From: Xestospongia muta
Taxonomy: Eukaryota > Porifera > Demospongiae > Haplosclerida > Petrosiidae
Assembly: GCA_963693285.1 (NCBI GenBank)
Contig: OY848917.1
Coordinates: forward strand, 4,392,618 to 4,456,617
Reading direction: 5' to 3'
Length of the DNA: 64,000 nucleotides
The translations under genes and the position numbers were made by a program. Positions 34,901 to 46,604 of this stretch are shown here, one piece after another. Under the pieces are notes generated by a model. That model saw only the letters and a list, made by a program, of their open reading frames with translations. It made no database searches and was not told the DNA's origin. Position 1 is the stretch's first letter. Every line of letters starts with the position of its first letter.

Positions 34901-36060
34901 AAATACCATGTAAGTCTTCACATAACACACTCATTGGTGTCAAGTTAGCACCATAAAATGTTTCCCACGACACTGTCTATACATAATCTAGTTTTTTTAC
35001 AACAAAAGACTTACAAAAATCAATAAAAGAAAAAAACAAAACAAAGAATACTGAAAGGAAGTTGTGAATAAATGAATCAAAACACAATGAAAGCAATACT
35101 CAATAGTCATACTGTAATTTTTGAGAGACTATTTAGAAATCCTTGGAGATGTAATGGAATCTTTGCTGAAGGCTTCATCTGATACGCTGCCTCTAAAAAC
35201 AATCCCATTGCTTTCATCTTCGAAGAATAAGCTATGTTAAACAAATAGTAACATGCTAAACAAGAATGAACAGCTGTCATCAGATTTGGCATTGTCAAAA
35301 CATTGTTTTTGACAACAACCAGAATGTCCACTAGATTATCCAAGAAATGTCACGTGTGTTTCCATGAGTACATACTATAAAGCTAATAGATTTTACAGTT
35401 GGTTTATAGACCATTGTCCATCATTGTAAAAATGAATATGCTGCTTTAAAAAACTAATTTGAGTGATGATATAAGGTGATAGCTGAAAGCTGACATGTGG
35501 TTACAATTAGACTTGAATTATAATTCAAAAAGTGATCATGAGTTCACATTTCAATGAAGTCAAAGTCACTACAAAGATTAATGAAGATTGGCCAAAAAGT
35601 GCACTGACCATACTTACTATATGAATTGTTGCTTTGGTAATAGTACAATGTACTAATAAATTTTATAGTGAGTATTTCACAACAATTCTAGATTCCATAG
35701 TAATCTACTTATGTTAGCTACATATTGGTTATTAAAATAACTTATTAATTTTACAGTGTAGATATACTGTGCAATAAATATTATTCTGCAAATTATTTTT
35801 TATAGCCATGCATAACAAATCATGAGGAATAACAAAATCAACATTCAAGTAGCAATGAAAAGAGTTGATTGTTACCAAGTATATATTGGTCAGAAATACA
35901 CTGAAGTAGCAAGTATATTCAGGAGGTGTATGCCCACTCTTTCACAATCACTATACAGTGCAAAATTAAATAGAACAAACAGTAAATAGACTATATTCAA
36001 ACATATAATTTATAATAATATATAGCATAAACACCAGTAAATACTTAATTAATGGCATAA
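31930..36060. other. Intergenic, about 4 kb without a supported gene
   Basis: This is AT-rich with dense stops on both strands. A small minus frame at 35107-35343 (FNIAYSSKMKAMGLFLEAAY) has protein-like composition but no acceptor/donor context or recognised family; it could be a decayed gene tail. A cluster of GGTGTCA/TGACACC motifs lies at 34804-34955. A polyadenylation-like AATAAA for the EF-hand gene lies on the minus strand at 36068-36073. Confidence 0.45.
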
Positions 36061-36215
36061 TTCCAAGTTTATTTGTCTACTGCATTTTTTTACTCTGAAT
36101 TATTAAAAGTAACAATAAAATATTGACAACAAATGACAATAAGTATAGTTTAAATTAAGCATACAAAAAGCAGCAAATTGGTATAAGACCTGGAATGTTA
36201 ATAGTTGGGTCTTCT

Positions 36216-36782
36216 CTATTCAAATTTTCCACCATACATTCCTTGAGTGTCAGGATCATCAAGAGTACACCAAAACTTGACATCAGCAGCTGAAAACTCG
36301 CTTCGCTCAATTTTTCCATTTTTATTCTTATCAAATAACGCAAACGTGGCTTGAGCCGCGTCATCATCGAAGTTGCCGACCTTCATCAAGACTTTATACT
36401 CGTCCCAAGTCACACATCCATCATGGTTTCTGTCCACAACGTCAAAGCCTGCATTATTTAACTTCTCTATCCAAGTTTCTTCTCCCTTTTTCAGTCTAGC
36501 TGTCTCAGCTATCGACATTGCTGCTGCTAGTTCTTGAAACTTCTGCTTGTCTGCTTTCATACCTTCAGTGAGTCCTAATACATCCATGTACTCTAACGTA
36601 ACTTCTCGTGCCTTAGCAATTAAAACAGGGCGGTCAGTGATAACCTTTTCCAAGTCATCGATACAAATTAACCAGTCTTCTCTTGAAAGGTAGCCGCTTT
36701 TGTTCACGTCCAATTGATCAAAAAATTCGTTGATACGCTTAATCCATTTGGCATTCTTCAAATAATCTTGCACTGTGGCCAT
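36216..36782 (-). CDS. EF-hand protein, sarcoplasmic Ca-binding / photoprotein-like
   Basis: An intronless 188-residue protein beginning MATVQDYLKNAKW. Three EF-hand loops are usable: residues 25-36 (DVNKSGYLSRED, with Asp at position 12), 117-128 (DRNHDGCVTWDE) and 151-162 (DKNKNGKIERSE). The second site (about 60-85) has lost its acidic ligands, giving the 1-3-4 pattern usual in invertebrate sarcoplasmic calcium-binding proteins, luciferin-binding proteins and calcium-regulated photoproteins. The end FWCTLDDPDTQGMYGGKFE resembles the C-terminal tail of that group. Probably a soluble cytosolic calcium sensor or buffer; bioluminescence is not implied. It is divergently paired with the gene at 37390. 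Confidence 0.85.
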   Translation of the reverse strand: MATVQDYLKNAKWIKRINEFFDQLDVNKSGYLSREDWLICIDDLEKVITDRPVLIAKAREVTLEYMDVLGLTEGMKADKQKFQELAAAMSIAETARLKKGEETWIEKLNNAGFDVVDRNHDGCVTWDEYKVLMKVGNFDDDAAQATFALFDKNKNGKIERSEFSAADVKFWCTLDDPDTQGMYGGKFE

Positions 36783-37389
36783 AACTGTTTACTGGAAAAT
36801 TTAGCGTACAGCAATGGAAATTAGCTAGCCAATAAGGAAATTTAAATTGGCCAATAAGAAAATTTAATGACGTAAGTTCAATACTAAAGATAGTAACAGA
36901 TGAAAAAATTGAAGACAAGTATACACGAATAATAATATAATGACAAAAGATGCACAACATAACATTTCTCTTGTGACACAATGTAAAATTTTATGAAGAA
37001 ATTTGTGGGTATCTCAACTCAGATAAAAGAAGTCCTCCAAAACTGAGCAAACCATCTAAGACTACAGCATAGTACAACGCATGTGGCTGTAGGTATATGT
37101 ATATGGCAGCTAGGCAAAGGAGGGGAAGTCTCAATGAAGTGAATGAACTTGTCATTGTTGGCATTAAAAGAAGAGATGAAATCTTGTAAAGTCTTATTAT
37201 AAAAAGTTTATTAATACAACCACAAACATCTAAATTTTCTTTGGACTTAACTCTAGGAGTAGATAAAACTATAAAATCCAGTAACATTAATTACTAAGAT
37301 CGTAACTAAGATGAGCATGACTTAAAATCACGTGCAGATAAATCTTAATCTTCTTTAATAACCGTAGGGCGAGGTCTCTTAACAAGGAA
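36783..37389. promoter_or_regulatory. Shared divergent promoter interval
   Basis: These 607 bp separate the start codons of the minus-strand EF-hand gene and the plus-strand helical-repeat gene. A pair of AATTTAAATTGGCCAATAAG-like blocks near 36836-36866 includes CCAATAAG repeats (CCAAT-box-like). No TATA box is convincing for either gene. A bidirectional promoter is inferred from layout. Confidence 0.4.
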
Positions 37390-40300
37390 ATGATGGCGTC
37401 AGCTATTGTTGATCTCTGCCATGCAGCTTCCAAAGTGACCTCTTGTGCATTGCTTGACTCAAATCCGCTACAGTATGTTAATGCCTGTCTTCATGTTATT
37501 AATTCAACTATGAAAAGACGTGATGGTATTCTTGAAATAGCTCAGAGCAGGATGCTTCAGGAACTTGTAGCTTGTGTTCAGAGCTTACAAATAAACCTAA
37601 TTTCAGGTCAGAAAATAAAGTTTACCAATATTGAGTGTCATATATTTGATTTGTTTTAGGGTGTTCACAGGTTGACACTGATGAGTTGTTGTACTGGTAC
37701 TACAGTTGTCTGAATTCCTGCTATGCTTGCTTTACATATCTGAGAATTTCAAAACTTTCAGTACCAGATATAAGATACTATGAGACTTTATTGAATGTTA
37801 CTGCTACGTCTCTAAAAACTCTTTATAGGAAACAAACTAAAGCCAATGTGAGTTGTTACTATATGATGATAAAGTAATTGATAACACCATATCAGATTCG
37901 AACCTGTAGGAATGATAAAATGATTAGTATGGCTAATTGGATGCACGGCATGTACCACAAAATTAGGGTTAATTATTTTTCATCAGGGTTTTGCAATAAA
38001 GAAAGGTTTGATCATGTATACCTGCTATAAAATACATCTTAATAGTAGATAGGATACTTCCAAATAGACATCTCCAATAGACTGAAACACTTCAAATTAA
38101 GTGAAAAGAGCAACATGTCAAAACATTTCCTTTATCTCTCATTATAGTTAGAAATACTACTAAAATGATACCCACCAACTAAAAAGACATAAATACATTA
38201 GAATACAAAATCCTGTGTATTGAAAATCTTTCTCCAAATTTTATTTAATTTAGTTTTATAAAACGTTGAAATAACCTAAATATAAACTATTTGTCCAAAA
38301 TCCTGAGTTCAAGTACAGAGCACAAAAGAATCAGCATCCTCACCCATCTGCCCACTTTTGGCATTATTCATCTATCTCTCTGAAAAAGTATTTTAAAAAG
38401 TTTCACTTTCATTTTACTCCCAATGTACACGTGGCTTCCAACATGACCTGTTCTAAACCCAATGTGAGATTAACAGTATCCTGATAGAGACAAAACTATA
38501 ATTTAGATTCTAAACTACATGCCCCAACTTAATCAAATCTGTCTAATTAAGTCCTACTATAATATAACCTATATCTCGATTTTAAAGTCTTACTATTGTT
38601 TATTGAAATGTTAATCACAATTTGATTTTTTCTTTAGATCTTGCTGGCTCTCCTGCTTCGTATAGTATACATTAGCCAAAAACAGTTACCTCCTGACTTG
38701 TCACTTGTTGATGCATTAGTCCCTTTCTTTCAACATCAAGACTACTGTGTTGAAGTGGCTTCCAGAAATGCTGCCCACTTCCTCATACAAATTATTCCTT
38801 CATCACAGTGGCAACCATTTGTTCTAACACGTAAAAATCTCCATGACATTCTCTATGTCATTGCTCAATCTAAGCCAAGTTTTTGCGACTCTTTACAGCT
38901 ATTGTTGGCTTATGGAATCTTGCCTGTCAATTGTAAATTATATTTGGAAGAAGGCATCTTCCTCTATGCTATTTCTATTGCTTATAAGAGTTGTGATATT
39001 CAAGAAAAAGAAATGGCTTTTGTTCTAATGCAAAAATTGGTTGAAACAAAGATGACCATGGGGAACTACAAAAGTGAAACTGAGAAAGCTAGTAATATCA
39101 ATCCCTTGTCAACTCCTACTGTTTATATCGATTCTGCACAGCAACCAGAACCAAGTAAATTGATGCATCTTCTGTATACATTATGTGCACAAGTTATTTG
39201 CTTTAAGAATGTTATATCTCATAATGCAGTCGATAACGGAAGGAATGAATTTCAATGTGTTCAAAAGACTCTCACTCAATTAGAAATTTTTTCTATGCCT
39301 CAACTATCGAATGAGGTCTTGTCATCTTTAGCTACTTCAGTTTTAAATATTTTAATAACCATTACAGAAGGTAAATTTTGCATACAGTCTCCATTTTTCT
39401 ATATTATTGTCAAACTTGTCAAACTTTGCCATTTGACATGTAGTTAGATACACAAGCATGAAAGAGAAAAGGAGCATAAATTCTCACAGATACTTAAAAG
39501 TATGGATTTCTTACGTTTTATATAATCAGTCACCTTACTGTTCTAGACAGATACAGTAAATTGTGACTTTACTATAATCTTTCATCCTACTACATTTTAA
39601 TACACTGATAAGCAATCATTTTTTGTAGTGTTACCCTTCAATTATATTACAGTGAAATAATTTATTATTTATGATATAATTATTTTTAAAATGTTCTTAA
39701 CATTTCTATATGGTAATGTCATCTGGTAATTTTTTGGAATTTTATTGTATATCTATTTTGTTAATGTGTCCAAAATTATAATTTATTAGTTTGTTCCCAA
39801 CTCTACATAAAATTCCTTATCATTAGTGTACAAGTTACTCTTCTTTTCTTTGTTTAGCACTAACAACTGTGCAAGAAAACCATCTTTTTAAATGGCTTAA
39901 CTATATCTTTAAGAAAGTATGGCTGCTACTTAAATCATTGGAGAGTTGTAGTGAACAAGCAATGATTCTGCCTTTAGAAGATATTAATCATTTCATTGAT
40001 AATATGCTACAGGCTATTTATACATGTAGTCTTGTAGACAGAGGGATGGTTAATCAGGTAAGTATAACAAACCATTTTCAGTTAAATTAATCTAAATTGA
40101 AGAAAGCAGATTATTTCTTTGAGCTACTTGCACAAATATTATATCAAACACATTCATGACAACTATGTAAATACTGTATAAATAATTATGTACAATTGAG
40201 AGTACTGTTATGAGAAGTGACAAAGAAGATATGATTCAGTGAACCTTTGTTTTAGCAACCCCTATAACAAATGTAGAATATGATAGTATAATGTATTGAG

Positions 40301-43300
40301 TTACAAATGGACTTTTACCCTTTTGTTTTTTTTATAAATTAGACCACTGTGATGACAATCTGTTATTGCCTAAAAGCTTTGGAGGAAATTTTATTTGGTG
40401 ACATTTCACTTGAGCTTAATTTGCACAAGTTACCGTTGTCAAATATCAGAAAAGCACTTTTAGATAGTGGCATAATGACCCTCAGTCCACTGAGAGAGAG
40501 AAGCCAGATAATCCTTTGTCATCTTGTTACTGAAGGAGAATTTGAATTGTTACATGAACTTCATATTAGTAAAGAAGTTTTGGCTGAACGTGTCAAAGAA
40601 TGTTCCCAATTGTCTAAAATTAAAGATATAACGGTGGCTTTAGAAAAATTTAAAATGTTTTCTAAAGTATCAGAAAATCGAGCTAAAGTCAGACAGTTAG
40701 GTCTCCTGGATGTTTTAAAAACATTTTCTGAAGAGTATCCTGATTCTCAAGTGGAATCATTAGCTGCTGAATTGGTTTGTCTTTTATTATCTGATCCACC
40801 AGATATCAGAATAGAAAAACAAAATTTTGATGGTAAGCTATATGACATTTGCTAAATATATTTCTGTAATTTTTTTGTTATACAGAATTTGAGATCTCAG
40901 AATATCATCTTAATGCAATGCATATGTTTGTAGAAAGTCTTGCTTATGATGTTCCTTCTAAAAACTTGGACGTGTATAGCCATGCACAAAGCATGTATTC
41001 TGTCATGGCAGTTTCTAGTAATGAAGATATTGATGATGCAAATTTCGTAGACAACCAAATGGATCTTCCTCTGCTATGTGCTTTTATTGCTAAACACTTA
41101 AAAGAACTTATCTATATTTATAGGGAGATCAATAGACCAGTGTTAGTGTCATACATTGTGGTTCAAGTTTCTTCAATTTTAAAATCTTATCTGCCTCAAT
41201 TTGTAAGCATTTTGCTTAAAATAAGGAAGGTATATGCTTCTACTCAATCACAAGGTTAGCTGTTGAATTACAAGTTTTGATTATGATATAAGCCATTTAC
41301 AGACAAATTCATTTATGGTTTGATGTCTTTAACTTTTTCTTGCATGGAGCACTGGTCAAGGATGGGTTCAAGTGTACAAGAGGCTCTTGTGACATATGGA
41401 GGATGTCATTTGCTCCTCAATGAGTTATATAATGGAACATTACAACAGGTATACATAATATACACAACTGTGTTATGATAGTATCAATCGACAAAGTAAA
41501 GGAATTTCTAATGACTACATTGCATATCTTTGTATATATTAGCACTAGCTGATGATGTATTGTAATTTCTTTTCAACAGATTTTGAAGAATGGTGTTGCT
41601 ATTCTAATTTCTCTTTACCATATTATTCTAAACTCAGAGTTTACTGATCATTTTCAAGTTGTACTAACGGACAACCTTTTGCAGCACTTCCTCTCAATGG
41701 AAGATGTTCGAGTTAGATGTCTTGCAAAATTTAGTTTGAGTTGTTTGCACATATTTCTTCCTCACACCGAGACGAGTCAGTTCTTCTTACAAGCTGATGA
41801 AGCAGAATTAGTAGTAACATGTCTGAAGAACTCAACTCACATCTTTGAAGGTTTAAGCTTTCTTGAGCTTGTTGCCACGGTTGAGAATCTCACTCTTTGT
41901 GAAAATAATTGGAACATTTTTGCTGACACTGAAGTTGTTCTCACTCTTGTAGATTTAGCAGAAACTGAAACTGGACCAATCCAAAACCATGCTCTTCGTG
42001 CTTTAATGAACTTGTGCCTAGTAGATGGAAGCATGTCAAATAACTCTGTATTTTCATTGCTTCAGTCCATGCCACAATTTTTGCAACTTATGAAGCACTC
42101 AGATCTAATAATGTTTACGGCACTTCAATGTTTGTTTCAACTTAATGATCAACCAGGTAAATTATCACATATTAAAATGTATGCTATTTTTACATTACAA
42201 TAGCATGTTGTCCAGTATGAAATACCCATGCATGTTACTTAGCATTTTGTAAAAGAATGTTAGTGTATTTTTTTGCAAATAATATACTTAATAAAGTAAA
42301 CAATAGCAAATAACCATAATGTATTATTGTATGTAGAAAGTTTGATTACGGGTTTTATTAATAATTAATTATGTGATGCAGTGTTAATAGTGTGGTTAAT
42401 TTTATGTATATTATTTCTTTTAGGTCTTGAAATTATAATGATGCTCTATGATCTGAAACGGTATGATGATTGTCGAAAGCTTTGTGAGAGTTTAAAGGCT
42501 ACTGATGTTTCTGACATTGTGCTGTTGTATAAAGCCAAGAGTATGTACTATCAGTACAGCAAAAACTTTGTAATGAAATGCCATGAGCGAAAGACCATCC
42601 CTCCATTTGAATATAAGACTATGATGCGTAGTTTTTGCAATGACAAAATTGTTGAAGTTATAAGAATCCTAACCAAGATTAAAAATAAGAAGACTGAAGA
42701 CATTTGGGATTCTGAAGCAACATATATTTTAGACAAGGCACTTGTAGATTGTCTTATATTCAACATTGAGAAGGTCAAAACCTGCCTGCTATGCCATGTT
42801 AGATCAGATAAGTTGATACGTAGCCACTATATCTCAAAATTTATTCTCCAAAGATCAGTGAAAGCAATGGGGTACAATACAGGTGAGAGTGTAGTTATTT
42901 TCTCATCCACTGATCAGGCATCTGATTGGGAACTAAAATCTGCTGCAAAAATCACATTTTCCATGTTGTGCAAGAATTGTGATGGAGGAGTTCTGAGCAA
43001 AGATGAAAAATCTTTTAAAGAATGCATTTTTGATTCAGTGTATGCACATGAAGATTCGCATATGCTAGCCCACTCAATTGTTTATGGTGCATTTTTTCAT
43101 AGATTTGTCGCAGGGTTAATTTTCAGGGGTATAGCACAATTTTGTAGCAATGTGTGTACAGAAATAAGCCAGTTTAATCAGGTTCACGTGCTGATGCAGG
43201 CTTGTCGAGAGGCATGTCTTCCTACTTCTCATTTAGCAAGCAGTTTAACTGTTTATATGCTACCACTTCCCATAGAAATTCCAGTAGAAATCCAAAAGCC

Positions 43301-46300
43301 TCTTGGTTGGGATGCATTTGTGGGATTAGCAAGTGCTCCTTATGGAGCATACAGGCTTATTCATCCAGGAGAGCCAGCACTTCCTAAAAGACTTTATTGC
43401 TTCATGGTCAAAGTTGGATTTATGGTTTTTGTTGCCCCACTTGATCAGGATCTTCATGATGAATTGGAGGTTATTTGCCCTGATTGCAAAATTTGTATAC
43501 CATTCAATGAATGTGGAGATTGTGTTATGAATATTCCAGAGGACAGCAAGAGGGCTAAACAGATACCACAGAAACTTTGGTTAACTTTAACAAGCTGGGC
43601 TCAAGAAAAACACAATATTGCAATGTCAGTAGCACTATCATTCAGTCCAGCAGAAAACTTCATGACTGGTCATGGGCTAGCTGATGTTGTGAAACAATCA
43701 GCTGATGCTATACACCAAGCCACCAAAGAACCTGAAGGTTTAGATATAACCTTATCTCTCAAGGACTCACCAGTTGTCGCCAATCTACTACCTCCTGGGT
43801 TTGAGATTAACTTTGACAAGCCCATCACTAATCCACTGGATGTTGTTAAAGTACCCAATGGTCACAAAGTTATACTTCACAGTTTTTTTACCATAATGTC
43901 TGGAGCTACTGGTTACATTCTTTTGGCAAAACTTGAAAGTAATACTCCAACAGAAAGAAAAGAAAAGTACTCAATTTACTCCAGAATGCTGCAGCCATAT
44001 ATTTTGCTGTATGTTGTCCTACCTCGCATCATCACGAAAGTTGGATTTCTCATCAATGAACAAGACTGTAGTGTGAAAGGCATAATACCTGGTTGTCGTG
44101 CAGAAATGAAAGATTCTGTTCATTTGGAACAACTAATTGAGCGAGTTCCTGAGCTTATTTCTTGCACACTTCGTGCAAAAGGATTCAGGAGTTTTAAGTC
44201 ACTTCTTTTCTGGAATGAACATCACAAAGATATGATAAGTAGCGAAAGGTATGCAATTTTAAAATAATATATGCTATGGCTATAAACGTATGTACCAAGA
44301 GTATTTTTAAGCATGGTATCACAGAAAACCACCATATATTATATATTGTATATCATTGCTTTGAATTGTACTTAATACATTTGAAGTTTTAGAGCCATTA
44401 AGGCTTCTATATTTGTTTGAAAACATCAAGGTAGAAAATCAATGAATAGCCTAAGCATAACAACCAAATTGTTCTAATTCCAATTCTAGAAATGCTAACT
44501 TGACAATAGATACTGTGATAATTAAGCATATAAGAAAACTTCGTTTCTAAAGTTAAGTATGACAGGTATTGTTTAAGTTCTTCATTCAAAGAATATCTGC
44601 TACTTATGATAAATTTTATTCATAGATATGTTTGAGTTATTAAGATCCTATAGTGCCATTTTATGTTGCGTCTTTACTTTTGCCATGGTAATTGCTACAT
44701 TATATTTTAAAACATGATTATAATAATTATTATAAATCCACGAAAACCTACAGCATTCAATAGTTGATATACTAACTAGAACTAAAACTATTAAATATTA
44801 ACAGTTCCAGTGTATATTCATATACTTTCTAATTTAGGTCAGAATTCTATGATTCTTTACATTTTATATTTTTGATTGATAAATTCAGAGACTTAAAACA
44901 TTTTGCCTTTTTGAAGCACTAAAATTCACTAATGGAAATGACAATCAATAACTAAAATTGAAACAATATTAATCAGAAGAACTAATGACATCATTAATAT
45001 GGAATTACTAATGATTGAGAGTTCCTCAATCATTAGTAATTAAATAGTTAAAGAGACAGAGGGAAAATGAATGAATCCAACATTGACTAGTTGTATCTGT
45101 GATGCTTAGAAACGTTGTCTGAGATATAATAAAGGAATATAATAGAAAGTAATACTGCATAAATTGAAAGATTTTGATTACTTTTTAGAAATTGACTATT
45201 GTTTGCTGCCAACACTTTTCTATGGACGATATCCAGGCCGTACTTTCATAGGTATTGTTACAGCATGCCTGATATGTGGCATATACACTTACACAGTTTC
45301 TGATATTATGGCTTAGAAAATTTGCCAGAAGCTTAATTCACCGATATGATGTTGTATTATGAATGTAGGATAAGACACGAAAGTTATCATCAACATCTCT
45401 GTGTTGCTGACATAAATCTAAAAACTGACTATGCATTAATTTTTGTGGTTACTTTAAATGATGAAAGCTTGAAAGTGCAAACTTCAAATTGCTGGTGTAT
45501 ATTATAATTATTCATAATCCTCAAAATCACAAAATAAAATTCAAGAATATATGAAAACTTCCAAATTTTCAGTAGTTTTCTTTGAACACATGCATATAAC
45601 CAGTAATATGTTTTGGAAAACCATTCAATGCCAATTATTTCCGGATAGCTTTAATCTAATTATCGTTAGTATATTTCCCAAGGCATTTCCAGTCAGCTAA
45701 TAATTTTCATTCCATGCACATGTAATGTTTACTATGTAAATTATGTAGTAATGTCCCACAACCTATGCATCTCAATGCATGGAACAGAAAACCTAATTCT
45801 ATTTTAACTTTCCTTAGCCATAAGATGAATTGGAATAGATACAAAATAACTGAAATGCATCTCACATTTACATGACATCAATTTAAAAATGAAAACAATG
45901 TAGTAAACCTTCTCGTGAGATTTTTTCAGTAATGAATATTTCTTTCATGTCTAAATATAAGACTCGACATTTGTCAGAATAGCTATAATAAATACACCAC
46001 CTTTTTCATTTTTAGAGTTACTCCATCTTTAGATTCAACTTGTGTTCAATCCCAAAAGTGTTTTTACTGTCAAAAGCTTTGTGATGTCTGTATGAAGCCA
46101 TGCTTTCAAGAGGAGCCAAAATTAAAGGACTATTCTACATTCGGTATTGCACATTGCTGCAGTGATTCATGCCACATGTTTCTTACTTCAGAAACAGACA
46201 ACATAATTTTTGAGAATATTCCACCATTATTAACATTTACTTCTGAAGGTCATTTTGAATACTTGCGTGGATACTTTTCTATTATTGACCAAAAGCATTT

Positions 46301-46604
46301 TGATTTTCAATCAACTGTCTTCTTCTCAATTTGTCAAAGTGGAAAAGAAGTAAATGGATATTTTACTGTTCCAACTGCAACTAAATATGTTCGTCTATGG
46401 TACTGGAACATTTATAAGCCTTTTTGTCTTGAGTACGCTATCGATCATGATTTCAATCCAGTCAAACTGTTAGATTTTGAGCATTCTGGATCTGTTTTTA
46501 GTGAAGTTGAAGAAAAAGAGTTAATGTTAGAACATCATCAACTACTAGTTGCTTTTGGTGTTCCTTTTCATTTTAAAAAATGTCAATTCAAGCAGGAACT
46601 GTGA
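37390..46604 (+). CDS. Giant helical-repeat protein with HNH-like zinc module and C-terminal Cys cluster
   Basis: Ten exons: 37390-37606, 37660-37847, 38638-39370, 39858-40057, 40343-40832, 40886-41254, 41303-41448, 41580-42156, 42424-44248 and 46016-46604. All have GT/AG borders and keep one frame over 5,334 bp (1,777 residues, TGA 46602-46604). Exons 1-8 (about 1,000 residues) are almost wholly alpha-helical with Leu-rich amphipathic repeats of ARM/HEAT character and no signal peptide. Exon 9 carries CLLCHVRSDKLIRSHYISKF followed after ~60 residues by CKNCDGGVLSKDEKSF. Exon 10 opens with CFYCQKLCDVCMKPC. I do not recognise an orthologue with a known job. A cytosolic or nuclear scaffold with zinc-binding C-terminal half is inferred. 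Confidence 0.8.
42424..44248 (+). CDS. Exon 9: zinc module with C-x2-C, SHyi.KF and C-x2-C motifs
   Basis: This 1,825-bp exon starts with a TPR-like helical pair (GLEIIMMLYDLKRYDDCRKL). At about 42779-42860 it has TCLLCHVRSDKLIRSHYISKF; at about 42970-43030 it has LCKNCDGGVLSKDEKSFKEC. Bacterial proteins of HNH-like type use a CxxC...K.I.SH.IPKF start and a second C..C...S..E..F segment about 40-70 residues later. The resemblance is from memory and concerns spacing. The rest of the exon (residues rich in VPELISC, LPLPIEIPVEIQKP, VICPDCKICIPFNECGDC) has a further four-Cys group near 43475-43525 that could bind zinc. Confidence 0.65.
45003..45041. repeat. Perfect 17-bp inverted repeat in intron 9
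   Basis: AATTACTAATGATTGAG (45003-45019) is followed by a 5-base loop AGTTC and the exact reverse complement (45025-45041). It lies in the intron between exons 42424-44248 and 46016-46604. Confidence 0.9.
46016..46604 (+). CDS. Exon 10: C-terminal Cys cluster and tail
   Basis: After a 1.77-kb intron the last exon encodes KCFYCQKLCDVCMKPC, then HCCSDSCHMF within the first 60 residues. This places nine Cys and two His close together, MYND- or treble-clef-like but not a clear match to either. About 130 residues of mixed beta/alpha sequence follow (FEYLRGYFSIIDQKHF, KYVRLWYWNIYKPF) to a terminal QFKQEL and TGA. An ATTAAA 11 bp past the stop may serve polyadenylation. Confidence 0.7.

Noticed and set aside
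35107..35343. Minus-strand 78-codon frame
   Set aside because: Protein-like composition but no recognised family, splice context or promoter; kept only as a note in the intergenic entry.
37885..37910. tRNA B-box-like GGTTCGAATC on the minus strand
   Set aside because: The flanking bases do not form a T-stem, and no A-box or acceptor stem lies at the right distance.
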